DNA of 64,000 nt, taken from Vibrio maritimus (GTDB taxonomy: Bacteria; Pseudomonadota; Gammaproteobacteria; Enterobacterales; Vibrionaceae). The notes under the pieces were generated by a model, which was not told the origin of the DNA, did no database searches, and worked only from the letters and a program-made list of their open reading frames with translations. A program made the translations under genes and the position numbers. The stretch lies in the NCBI GenBank assembly GCA_003263775.1, contig JYJJ01000079.1:434001-498000 (forward strand), written 5' to 3'. Of this stretch, positions 56,154 through 64,000 are shown piece after piece. Position 1 is the first letter of the stretch. Each line of letters begins with the position of its first letter.

Positions 56154-57506
56154 ATGTATACCAAGAAGCTGATTCGGCTTTTAGACAGTAGTTCTATTGA
56201 CCAAGGCGATATCGCAGGGTTTTCAGCCCAAGTTTTGCAGATATTAGTTGAGTCGCTCTACTTAGACGACGCCAGTCTATGGTTGAAGACAAGCGCAAAC
56301 CAAGTTGATTGTGTGGGTTTTCATGCTAGCAGTGATAGCGCCCTAAATCAGTTTACCGCCATTGATAGTACAAACTTCGACAAGTTTATTAATCAACTCA
56401 ACAACAGTAGTCATTTAGTCTACGCATTTAACAACAGTCAACATGCTACCTGGCTAGGCGACGTCGATGTAACCCATTATCGCGCCACACTGATACCAGT
56501 GAAGCTACAAGGGCACATACATGGCTTCATCATGATGCGTCAGAAGCCCTATCAAGCGACACTCGACAGTCCCACAATTCAGTTTGTGATCAGTGCCTGT
56601 TTCGCGTTAGCAAGTACCATTAAGTCCACACAACATTCGCTTTTCAATAACTCTCCTAGCCAAAGAGAGATCCAGTTGGAGCAAAGTGTGCGCGAGCATA
56701 ATGAAGGGCTCAGGAAAATGCTTAAGAACCTGGAAAAAGCTTAGAGCTATCAGGTTGAAGTAGAGAAGATGGAAGCACTTGGAAAGCTGGTCGCAGGGGT
56801 CGCACACGAAGTGAACACCCCTTTAGGCGTCGCGATGACATCCGTTTCCATCGTCGAAGATCAGGTTAAAATGCTACAAAGCGCTTATCAAAATCAACAG
56901 CTTGATGAGTCTGTATTTGTTAACTTTCTTGAATCCACCCTCCCGGCAATCACCATGACCAACACTAATTTGGAGCGCGCAGCCTCACTTGTTCAGCAGT
57001 TCAAACAAACCTCTGATAACCAAGGACATGGCGATACTCAACTTGTATTTTTAAAACCACTCTGTGAAGAATTGATCGCTAGCATTGCCCCACTCTACGA
57101 ACCGAGTGACGTTGAGTTTATGGTCGATATCATCGAGTCGTTAAAACTGCGTACCATACCCGGCGCTATCGAGCAGATACTGACCAACTTAATCAATAAC
57201 AGTTGCCAGCATGGTTTTAGTGAAAGCCAAGAAGACCAAAATCTAATTTTTGTGAAGGTATTTAAAGTCGATGACAAAGTCATCATTGATTACCAAGATA
57301 ATGGAGTGGGAATCGATGACAAAATTGCCAGCGAAGTGTTCACCCCCTTCTACACCACTAATCGAAGCCAAGGGGGAACCGGCTTGGGGTTATCGATTGT
57401 CTACAACCTAGTGACTCAAAAACTGAAAGGCGACATTCGAATTGTTGAGCAGCATGCTTCCATTGGCGCCCATTTTCAAATCAGGCTGCCACTTCATCTC
57501 GACTAA
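56154..57506 (+). CDS. GAF-type sensor histidine kinase, interrupted by an in-frame TAG
   Basis: Residues 1-180 are an input domain of GAF type (SLWLKTSANQVDCVGFHA; YRATLIPVKLQGHIHGFIMM). The kinase part starts ALGKLVAGVAHEVNTPLGVAMTS, where the His is the phosphorylation site, and ends with the ATPase domain: LTNLINNSCQHGF (N box), DYQDNGVGID (G1) and GGTGLGLSIVYNL (G2). A TAG stop at 56742-56744 (codon 197) cuts the two parts, in a helical stretch that ends KNLEKA and continues SYQVEVEKMEALGKL in the same frame. So it is a nonsense change, not a frameshift. The downstream ATG at 56769 could restart poorly. Likely partner of the HD-GYP regulator before it. Confidence 0.78.
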
Positions 57507-57517
57507 AATAATGCGAA

Positions 57518-57985
57518 TTAAACTTGTAGGCGCAGCTCAAAGATCCCGGAAACACTATTACTAGTCATGCATATTTTCTTGGCGTCTTTTAGCAGCTTTT
57601 CTGCGATTTCTCGGTCTGAATGCATGCCTTTACTTAACTCGATATCATAGCGGGTAAAGTGGGCTGGCAGAAACTCACCCTTGTGACCAGTAATTTGAAG
57701 ATATAATGGATGTATTTCGGCTTTTCTTCGAAGCGCAAGCTTTTGCAAAGAGATGGCCATACAAAAGCCAATTGAATACAGAAAAGTCTCTGCGGGATTA
57801 TCTAAAACGGGAGCGATTGAAAACTCACTGAGGGCACGACCATACCTTAGACCTCCATGCTCATCGAACGAGACAAATATAGGTCCTTCACTCGATGGCT
57901 TCACTCTCAAGGTCATTTCCTTCTCCGTTTGCGTCTGTCTAAGCAAACACCACTGGATCTTTTTGTTGTTGTACATTCCCGTCAT
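57518..57985 (-). CDS. OsmC/Ohr-family protein
   Basis: 155 residues. The fold is suggested by the two redox cysteines in their usual contexts: Cys in SIGFCMAISLQKLALRR (first helix) and Cys in DAKKICMTSNSVSG (near the end). The segment PAETFLYSIGFCMAISL is typical of the OsmC family, which reduces organic hydroperoxides or sits in related thiol pathways. It is smaller than Ohr and has an atypical N-terminus; the exact subfamily is unknown. ATG at 57985 has AGGCACCG upstream; an internal Met at MTLRVKPSS is an alternative start. Convergent with the sensor kinase gene. Confidence 0.68.
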   Translation of the reverse strand: MTGMYNNKKIQWCLLRQTQTEKEMTLRVKPSSEGPIFVSFDEHGGLRYGRALSEFSIAPVLDNPAETFLYSIGFCMAISLQKLALRRKAEIHPLYLQITGHKGEFLPAHFTRYDIELSKGMHSDREIAEKLLKDAKKICMTSNSVSGIFELRLQV

Positions 57986-58046
57986 CGGTGCCTAAAACCC
58001 CGATAAACGACAGTGTTCCCAATATTAGTCTGTATAAAACCAAAAA

Positions 58047-58066
58047 AGCACTCCATCAGAAGTGCT
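58047..58066 (-). terminator. Terminator after the oligoalginate lyase gene
   Basis: Stem AGCACT / AGTGCT with an 8-nt loop and A-run that gives TTTTTT on the minus strand, 38 nt past the lyase stop. Confidence 0.8.
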
Positions 58067-58104
58067 CTATTACTGTGTGTTCTATTAAACGGAACTTGAG
58101 CAAC

Positions 58105-60183
58105 CTATAGCTCGATCGATACCGCTTCACCATCCACTGTTAACTCTAGAGTATCGCCAACTAGCTTGTGAGACACTTCCACTTGCTCGCCTTCGTTCTT
58201 ATTAGGAACAAGAAGCGTCACAATGTTGTGCTCTTTCGCTGCACCGAACTCAACTTCCACGTGGCGGTGGATTTCAAGATCTTGGTACTCGTATGGGTCA
58301 ACCTCACCAAAACCTTCAACATTCTTCACAGATAGGATGTTGTCTTGCGATTCGTTGATAAAGTTTACATCTAGGTGAGCTACTTCGCCTTGAATTGTGA
58401 ATGACTTTTCAGCCACTTCGTTAGCGAATGTGGTGTGCATCAACCAAGTCATGTCCTTCTCTTCAGATAGAGAAGCCTTGTCTTGCATAACGAACACTTT
58501 ACCCTTCACAAACCAGATTTTACGCTTGTAAGACTCGATTTCAGGAACAAAGTACTTGTAAGATGCCGTTGCATCTCCTTCCACCATCTTCACATCAGAT
58601 TCTGTGTCGTAATCGGTGATCTGACCGCCTGCTTCAATACAGAAGCGGTCTTGGTGACCTTCGTAGCCTGTGTTTTTGTTCTCACCGTACTGACCTTTAC
58701 CACCGAATAGAGGTAGGTTCTTAGAGAACGTTTGACGACGCCACTTAGTGTGCATATCCACACCGAAGCCACCGTAGTAGCCAGTGATCGCTGCTAGCGT
58801 CTCACCAAATGCGTGCAGAGTGAACGCGTTCTGGTCACCGTGTGAGTGAGAGATAGAACCGAACGGAGAACACTTAAATACCATATGGATATGGTTATCA
58901 CGCTCAGTCATCTTGTTATGGAACGCTGCCCAGCCAGTGATTGGGAACACTTTCAGTAGTGGATCGTTTGACGGAGCTTGCTCTTCTGGTGCATCCCATA
59001 GAATGTTGAAGCGCAGATCGTCGTAACCAAAGTCCCACCAGCCAAAGTTGTAGAACTTAGTGTGCGCTTCAGTATCGCGACCTTTAAGCTGGTTGTAGTA
59101 CCAAACGTACTCCGGCTTTTGGTTAACACCTGCGTAGTGCTTGATGTTGTATGCCAGCTTAAGACCTGGGAAATCACCGATTGAAGACTGGTCACAAAAG
59201 CTCGCACGCTTAGAGTGAACAGGCATACAATACAGCGGGAAGTCACCTGTGTTTTCGTAGAATGTCTTGTTGAACATATCTACACCACAGTAAGCTTTCA
59301 ATAGATCGAATGCTTCACCTAGGAATGCTGTTTGCGTGTTCCAGTAATCAGGACCTTCTGCCCAACCGCCGTCTTCACCGCCCCATGGTGGGTAGTGTAC
59401 TGCGTAGTATTCCAATGCGTACGCAATGTACTCACCCGCTTTCGGGTGATCATGATATAGCGCGATACACGTAGGGATTATAGCAGAAGAGATAGAACGA
59501 ACACCGTGGCTGTTCAGTGGGTTGTTCAGTAGGTCAACCGTTACTTTTAGGTGGTGCATGATTTCGTCTAGACGCTCAATCAATGCATCTTGAACTTGCT
59601 GGCGCTCTTCATCTGTGAAGTAAGCGTGTAGCCAATCGTAACCCCAAGCCATTGCTGCGATAACGCGGAAAGCCGCTTCGTCGTTATAACCACGAGAAGT
59701 CACACCTTCAGGATCGTAAGTCGATAGCTTCAACGTCCAAGCTTTTGCTTTCGCGATTAGCTCTTCATCTTCTTTAACGATACCCGCGATAGCAAGGTTA
59801 CGAGTTGCGTTTAGAGCCATCTGGCAATCAACGTACATTTGACGCCAGTATGGACGCCATAGAGACGCCTTGCCTACTGTTTCTTCTGGATATGGCTGCG
59901 GCTCTTCATAAGGCGCAGTCTCTAAGAACTTAACAGTAGAGTTATTGTAGAAATCATCAAACATGCAGTGAGATTCATCTGCACGTACAGCCGCTTTAAA
60001 TGCTTCCAAATCAGCAGATTGGACAAGAAGACGCGGACGCGCTTCGCTCAGGTTATCTAGGAAAGACAAATCAAAGTCGCGTTTTTGAACTTCGATTGGG
60101 AGTAGGTCTACAAGGTTACCCGCTGAAGTGTCGTTTTCCAGCTTCATCTTCCTGATGGCATCAAGAGATTTTTGGTTGCTCAT
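58105..60183 (-). CDS. Oligoalginate lyase (heparinase II/III fold; PL15 favoured over PL17)
   Basis: 692 residues, no signal peptide, so cytoplasmic. It cleaves unsaturated and saturated alginate oligomers from the end to release DEH (4-deoxy-L-erythro-5-hexoseulose uronate). The N-terminal (alpha/alpha) barrel has RPRLLVQSADLEAFKAAVRAD and AMAWGYDWLHAYFTDEERQQVQDAL; the C-terminal beta part has FGSISHSHGDQNAFTLHAFGETLAAITGYYGGFG. The likely catalytic residues are the His and Tyr of these regions (SHSHGDQ and LNSHGVRS). Choice between PL15 (DUF4962 plus heparinase II/III) and PL17 is from memory; the lack of signal peptide and DUF4962-like start favour PL15. It lies downstream of an operator shared with the symporter. 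Confidence 0.82.
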   Translation of the reverse strand: MSNQKSLDAIRKMKLENDTSAGNLVDLLPIEVQKRDFDLSFLDNLSEARPRLLVQSADLEAFKAAVRADESHCMFDDFYNNSTVKFLETAPYEEPQPYPEETVGKASLWRPYWRQMYVDCQMALNATRNLAIAGIVKEDEELIAKAKAWTLKLSTYDPEGVTSRGYNDEAAFRVIAAMAWGYDWLHAYFTDEERQQVQDALIERLDEIMHHLKVTVDLLNNPLNSHGVRSISSAIIPTCIALYHDHPKAGEYIAYALEYYAVHYPPWGGEDGGWAEGPDYWNTQTAFLGEAFDLLKAYCGVDMFNKTFYENTGDFPLYCMPVHSKRASFCDQSSIGDFPGLKLAYNIKHYAGVNQKPEYVWYYNQLKGRDTEAHTKFYNFGWWDFGYDDLRFNILWDAPEEQAPSNDPLLKVFPITGWAAFHNKMTERDNHIHMVFKCSPFGSISHSHGDQNAFTLHAFGETLAAITGYYGGFGVDMHTKWRRQTFSKNLPLFGGKGQYGENKNTGYEGHQDRFCIEAGGQITDYDTESDVKMVEGDATASYKYFVPEIESYKRKIWFVKGKVFVMQDKASLSEEKDMTWLMHTTFANEVAEKSFTIQGEVAHLDVNFINESQDNILSVKNVEGFGEVDPYEYQDLEIHRHVEVEFGAAKEHNIVTLLVPNKNEGEQVEVSHKLVGDTLELTVDGEAVSIEL

Positions 60184-60238
60184 GCTAACTCTCTTATTTC
60201 AAATTGAGTGAAATGGTATGGGAACCAATATACATCTT

Positions 60239-60251
60239 ATTGTAATACAAT
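60239..60251. promoter_or_regulatory. TTGTAnTACAA palindrome upstream of the lyase gene
   Basis: A-TTGTA-A-TACAA-T, a perfect 13-bp palindrome with odd centre at 60245, 56 bp before the lyase ATG. The same 11-bp core occurs at 62237-62247 before the symporter. Confidence 0.6.
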
Positions 60252-60364
60252 TAAATCAATTTCGATGAGTATTCGCTATTTTTAAGGAAATTCGTGACCT
60301 AGATTAAGAATTTCCATCGTCCACATCTAAAGCAGTCTAGTCGGCAATTGAACATAAAAAAATG

Positions 60365-60382
60365 GCCGCTAAAATTAGCGGC
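60365..60382 (-). terminator. Terminator after the symporter gene
   Basis: GCCGCTA / TAGCGGC with a 4-nt loop, 47 nt past the stop, followed on the minus strand by ATTTTTTTATG. Confidence 0.85.
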
Positions 60383-60428
60383 ATTTACTCTTTTAACGTG
60401 TTGAATACGTTATTACTTTAATCTACTT

Positions 60429-62174
60429 TTAGTTTGCAATCGCTTTTTGTGGCGCTCGTGCTGCGTTCACCAACAGTACACCGACTGAAAGAACGATAGA
60501 GCCACACAAGATGAACAACAAGCGACCTGTTGGTTCATTTGGAATCAGTGCCATAGCTAGGATACCGAAGCCAGCTACGCTGATTAGTTTACCCAACATA
60601 CCACGTTGTTTAGTATCTAGGTTTTGCTGCTCTTCAGAATCGGCTACTACAGGTGTGTTCCAGTTTTCAAACAGTTTTTCAACTTCAGCTTCACGCTCTG
60701 GCGTACGGCCTTTGTACACTAGTGTTGTTGCTAGGAAGAAGCCACCGGTAAGTACTACGTGGGCTGCTAAGCTAAGCGCAACTTTCAAGTCACCCCACTC
60801 ACGGCCTGTTAGAGCTTGCTCTAGACCGAACCAGTTTTGAATGTCTTCTGCCGTCAATGCAATACCGAAGATGTAAGAAACAAAGCCACCTACAACAAGT
60901 GTTGCCCAACCAGCCCAATCTGGCGTTTTACGGACCCACATACCTAGAAGTACAGGGATTAGCATTGGGAAACCAATCAACGCACCTACGTTCAATACGA
61001 TGTCAAACAAGCTCAAGTGACGTAGTGAGTTGATGAACAGACCAATACCGATAATGATGAAGCCCATAATGATAGTTGTTACCTTACTTACAACAACCAG
61101 CTCTTTCTGGGTCGCATTAGGGCGAACAATCGGGCTGTAGAAGTTCATGACAAAGATACCAGCGTTACGGTTCAAACCAGAGTCCATTGAAGACATGGTT
61201 GCCGCGAACATTGCCGACATCAGTAGACCAACCATACCTGCTGGCATAACATTCTGTACAAACGCAAGGTAAGCTGCATCACCACCCACTGAACCATATT
61301 GGTCAGCGAAATCTGGCATAAATGCACTCACATACCATGGTGGTAGGAACCAAATGATTGGACCAACAATCATAAGCACACATGCAAGACCTGCGGCTTT
61401 ACGCGCATTTTCGCTGTCTTTGGCACATAGGTAACGATATGCGTTGATGCTGTTGTTCATTACACCAAACTGCTTGATGAAGATGAACACCACCCAAAGG
61501 ATAAAGATACTCACGTAGTTTAGGTTGTTACCAACAAAGAACTCACCGTCGAAGTTGCTAACAATGTTACCGATGCCACCACCGTGGAAGTAAGCTGCAA
61601 TCGCACAGGTAATCGTCACGGCCATGATTACAAGCATTTGCATGAAATCTGACGCTACAACCGCCCAAGAACCACCCGTTACTGCCATTAGCATCAACAC
61701 CAAACCAGTAACAACGATAGTTGCTTCCATTGGGATGTTGAATACCGCGGCAACGAAGATAGCCAAACCATTTAGCCAAATACCAGCAGAGATCAAGCTG
61801 TCCGGCATACCAGCCCAAGTAAAGAACTGCTCTGAAGTTTTACCAAATCTTTGGCGAATCGCTTCAATCGCTGTTACTACGCGTAACTGTCGGAACTTTG
61901 GAGCGAAGTACAAGTAGTTCATTAGGTAGCCAAAAGCATTGGCCAAAAATAGGATTACAACGACGAAACCGTCGCTGAACGCGCGTCCTGCGGCACCTGT
62001 AAACGTCCATGCTGAAAATTGCGTCATGAAGGCGGTTGCACCAACCATCCACCACAACATCTTACCGCCCCCACGAAAGTAATCACTGGTTGACGTTGTG
62101 AACTTACGGAACATCCATCCAATGGCTACTAAAAAGAAGAAGTAGGCAAGAACAACGAGAGTATCAATAGTCAT
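60429..62174 (-). CDS. Sodium/solute symporter (SSS family), probable alginate-monomer or oligomer uptake
   Basis: 581 residues with about 13-14 TM segments. The LeuT-type SSS fold is shown by WWMVGATAFMTQFSAWTFTGAAGRAFSDG at TM2-3, GGSWAVVASDFMQM near TM6, and FAATMSSMDSGLNRNAGIF at TM9, the sodium-site region. It should drive inward transport of uronate-type compounds; in alginate-degrading vibrios such symporters (ToaA/B/C) carry oligoalginate or DEH. This role is from context: it stands between the lyase and the KDG genes, and shares the lyase's operator. ATG 62174 with AAGG 8 nt before it starts the family sequence; an earlier in-frame start at 62201 is unlikely. Confidence 0.8.
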   Translation of the reverse strand: MTIDTLVVLAYFFFLVAIGWMFRKFTTSTSDYFRGGGKMLWWMVGATAFMTQFSAWTFTGAAGRAFSDGFVVVILFLANAFGYLMNYLYFAPKFRQLRVVTAIEAIRQRFGKTSEQFFTWAGMPDSLISAGIWLNGLAIFVAAVFNIPMEATIVVTGLVLMLMAVTGGSWAVVASDFMQMLVIMAVTITCAIAAYFHGGGIGNIVSNFDGEFFVGNNLNYVSIFILWVVFIFIKQFGVMNNSINAYRYLCAKDSENARKAAGLACVLMIVGPIIWFLPPWYVSAFMPDFADQYGSVGGDAAYLAFVQNVMPAGMVGLLMSAMFAATMSSMDSGLNRNAGIFVMNFYSPIVRPNATQKELVVVSKVTTIIMGFIIIGIGLFINSLRHLSLFDIVLNVGALIGFPMLIPVLLGMWVRKTPDWAGWATLVVGGFVSYIFGIALTAEDIQNWFGLEQALTGREWGDLKVALSLAAHVVLTGGFFLATTLVYKGRTPEREAEVEKLFENWNTPVVADSEEQQNLDTKQRGMLGKLISVAGFGILAMALIPNEPTGRLLFILCGSIVLSVGVLLVNAARAPQKAIAN

Positions 62175-62236
62175 TTTTTCAGCCTTTATTAAGGTTATCA
62201 TTCACTGCAGATAGATTACTCTTTCATACGCCTTAT

Positions 62237-62247
62237 TTGTACTACAA
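62237..62247. promoter_or_regulatory. TTGTAnTACAA palindrome upstream of the symporter gene
   Basis: TTGTA-C-TACAA, a perfect 11-bp palindrome, 63 bp before the symporter ATG. Same core as at 60239-60251. Confidence 0.62.
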
Positions 62248-62441
62248 TATGCCCAATGTGTGATCTAAAACAAAGGTTTTTAACCGCCCTGAAAAGCCCT
62301 GCATATCCACAAAAACCCTTTACCAGTCAAACAAGCACCGAGTAATAGCACATCTTTAAAAACAAGAATAAATAATACAAAAACTTAAGCCAATTGTAAG
62401 TAAATGATGCTTAAGCCTAGTTACAATGCGCCTAAAAAACA

Positions 62442-62468
62442 AAAAGCGAGCTAACATAGCTCGCTTTT
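62442..62468 (-). terminator. Rho-independent terminator after eda
   Basis: AAAAGCGAGCTA / TAGCTCGCTTTT with a 3-nt loop, then TTGTTTTTT on the minus strand, 20 nt past the eda stop. Confidence 0.9.
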
Positions 62469-62487
62469 ACTAAGAGACTCAATCTAC

Positions 62488-63111
62488 TCAATTTACGTGT
62501 TGTACAGCAGCCTTAACTAAGGCACCCAACTCATCCCACTTACCTTCATCCATCAGTTTGGTTGGTACCATCCAAGTGCCGCCACACGCGAGGACAGATG
62601 AAATTGATAGGTAGTCATCAACATTGTTCAAACTAACTCCTCCGGTTGGCATGAAGTTTACTGGGTAAACTGCTGACAACGCTTTAAGCATGCCAACACC
62701 GCCAGAAGGCTCAGCTGGGAAGAACTTCAATGTACGCAGACCCATTTCCATCGCTTGCTCGACCAGACTTGGGTTGTTCACACCAGGAACAATCGCTACA
62801 CCTTTGTCAATACAGTACTGAACCGTGCGAGGATTGAACCCTGGGCTTACAATAAAATCAACACCAGCTTCAATTGATGCATCTACCTGCTCATTAGTAA
62901 GTACCGTACCTGAACCAATCAGCATCTCAGGGAATGCTTCACGCATTGCTTTGATCGCGTCAATTGCACATTCAGTACGTAGCGTGATCTCAGCACACGG
63001 CATACCATTTTCTACTAACGCTCGACCAAGTGGAATCGCGTGGTCTACTTTATTGATCGCGATAACAGGAATGACTTTTAAGCTTGCTAGTTTTTCGTTT
63101 AACGTTGTCAT
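62488..63111 (-). CDS. eda: 2-dehydro-3-deoxy-phosphogluconate (KDPG) aldolase
   Basis: Splits KDPG into pyruvate and glyceraldehyde 3-phosphate, the last step of the Entner-Doudoroff route and of alginate breakdown. The 207-residue class I aldolase has the general base Glu in AEITLRTECAIDAI, SGTVLTNEQ and VSPGFNPR, and the Schiff-base Lys in LRTLKFFPAEPSGG. FMPTGGVSLNN binds phosphate. It follows kdgK, with a hairpin in the 53-bp gap that may lower its expression. A second eda elsewhere in the genome is common in vibrios. Confidence 0.93.
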   Translation of the reverse strand: MTTLNEKLASLKVIPVIAINKVDHAIPLGRALVENGMPCAEITLRTECAIDAIKAMREAFPEMLIGSGTVLTNEQVDASIEAGVDFIVSPGFNPRTVQYCIDKGVAIVPGVNNPSLVEQAMEMGLRTLKFFPAEPSGGVGMLKALSAVYPVNFMPTGGVSLNNVDDYLSISSVLACGGTWMVPTKLMDEGKWDELGALVKAAVQHVN

Positions 63112-63137
63112 ATTTTCTAAACTCGTTTTCTAGAAAA

Positions 63138-63155
63138 GCTCGCTATAATGCGAGC
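63138..63155 (-). terminator. Hairpin between kdgK and eda
   Basis: GCTCGC / GCGAGC with a 6-nt loop, followed on the minus strand by TTTTCTAG. Weak terminator, probably partial since eda follows. Confidence 0.6.
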
Positions 63156-63164
63156 CTTTGGGGT

Positions 63165-64000
63165 TTATAGGGTTAGGTCGGGCATCTCAGACAAAGGAAT
63201 AATGGCACCTTTGTGCTGAATCACCTGCCCTGCCATGCAGTGACCACTATACGCAGACTGCTGTGCGTTGCCGCCGGTTAAGCGTTTTGCGAGAAAACCA
63301 GCACTAAATGAATCGCCAGCGGCTGTCGTATCTACAACGTTGGAAACTGGATTAGAGGCGACGTACTCACGGTTTTGACCGTCAACGACCAAGCAATCGT
63401 CAGCACCACGTTTAATGATGATCTCTTTCACGCCAAGCTCTGAAGTACGGTTGATACAATCATCTAACTGCGTATCACCGTAAAGAGCTTGCTCATCATC
63501 AAACGTTAACATCGCGATATCAGTCATAGATAACACTTTCCCGTACCAATGCATCGCTTCTTGCTGATCGGTCCAAAGTTTTGGACGGAAGTTGTTGTCA
63601 AAATAGACTTGACCACCACGTGCTTTGAACAAAGTTAAAAATTCAATCAGTTTCTCGCGACCAGTCGGTGTCAAAATAGCCAACGTAATGCCACTTAAAT
63701 ACAACGCATCGTATCCAAGTAAGCTCTCAACTAGCTCCCCTGATTCAGGTTGCTCGAAGAGGAACTTTGCAGCAGCTTCGTTTCTCCAATAGTGGAAGTA
63801 GCGTTCACCTGTTTCATCGGTCTCTATGTAGTAGATGCCAGGATTCTTATCTTTAACTTGAAGGACGTTCGAAGTGTCGATACCTTCCTTCTGCCAAATA
63901 TTGAGCATTTCGCTGCTGAACTCATCGTAGCCTAACGCAGTCACATAACTCACATTCACATCATGTGCTCTAGTGAGTCTAGATAAGTATAAAGCGGTGT
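63165..64000 (-). CDS. kdgK: 2-dehydro-3-deoxygluconokinase (KDG kinase), 5' end outside the window
   Basis: Phosphorylates KDG to KDPG, the substrate of the neighbouring aldolase. PfkB/ribokinase fold: NPGIYYIETDETGERYFHYWRNEAAAKFLFE, GYDALYLSGITLAILTP, VYFDNNFRPKLW and DTTAAGDSFSAGFLAKRLTGG, which holds the anion hole and catalytic Asp. The frame stays open to the right edge, reading TALYLSRLTRAHDV before NVSYVTALG, so the true start is beyond position 64000; a GTG at 63959 is only an internal codon. About 278 codons are in the window, and roughly 30 are missing compared with typical KdgK. Confidence 0.9.
   Translation of the reverse strand, partial: TALYLSRLTRAHDVNVSYVTALGYDEFSSEMLNIWQKEGIDTSNVLQVKDKNPGIYYIETDETGERYFHYWRNEAAAKFLFEQPESGELVESLLGYDALYLSGITLAILTPTGREKLIEFLTLFKARGGQVYFDNNFRPKLWTDQQEAMHWYGKVLSMTDIAMLTFDDEQALYGDTQLDDCINRTSELGVKEIIIKRGADDCLVVDGQNREYVASNPVSNVVDTTAAGDSFSAGFLAKRLTGGNAQQSAYSGHCMAGQVIQHKGAIIPLSEMPDLTL

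Larger units (their letters stand above)
62175..62487. other. Upstream region of the symporter gene
   Basis: 313 bp that hold the second TTGTAnTACAA palindrome (62237-62247), the AT-rich promoter region of the symporter and, at 62442-62468, the terminator of eda. No ORF of note. Confidence 0.6.

Noticed and set aside
56742..56769. Stop-codon readthrough (pyrrolysine or suppressor) in the histidine kinase
   Set aside because: No pylTSBCD genes are expected in this group and a single TAG in one gene is better explained by mutation or error.

Overview
The window looks like a chromosomal segment of a marine gammaproteobacterium, most likely Vibrio or a close relative. The basis is the FabV-type enoyl reductase, the tesA/ybbA/ybbP arrangement, tRNA-Ser(UGA), an aroG with a TyrR-like box, and a downstream alginate-catabolism block of the kind found in vibrios. 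No phage, plasmid, IS element or CRISPR array was seen.

Layout. 1-21.2 kb is mostly ordinary housekeeping: start of rimK, a tiny membrane-protein gene, galE, an FAD oxidoreductase, ybbP-ybbA divergent from tesA, fabV, an EAL-domain protein, an ABC-class ATPase, a DnaJ-related protein, aroG, an M16 lipoprotein protease, a FAN1-like VRR-NUC nuclease, a MaoC hydratase, tRNA-Ser and a 3D-domain protein. 21.2-26 kb holds a TRAP transporter (dctPQM) under a palindromic operator candidate, then a MATE pump.

26.0-54.2 kb is one co-directional minus-strand block of about 28 kb: a complete type VI secretion system. All thirteen core subunits are present (TssA, B, C, D/Hcp, E, F, G, H/ClpV, I/VgrG, J, K, L, M), with a second TssC-like protein, an FHA protein, a Ser/Thr kinase-like protein, PAAR, an adaptor-like protein and a gene that may be a RelA/SpoT-fold effector. 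Upstream in the same direction lies an unusual trio: a periplasmic binding protein, a sensor domain fused to an MFS transporter, and a second membrane sensor. Divergent from it are a receiver/HD-GYP protein and a histidine kinase interrupted by an in-frame TAG.

57.5-64 kb ends with an OsmC-like protein and an alginate/uronate block: oligoalginate lyase, SSS symporter, KDPG aldolase and KDG kinase. An identical palindrome type (TTGTAnTACAA) stands before both the lyase and the symporter, suggesting one regulator.

A caution for every reader: at least fifteen single-base indels break eleven otherwise conserved genes (galE, EAL protein, VRR-NUC, dctP, kinase, tssM, clpV, tssG, tssC, vgrG and others listed). 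Each is repaired by adding or removing one base, often in a short homopolymer. This pattern is more like sequencing or assembly error than gene decay. I therefore annotate these as single genes with the break position stated.
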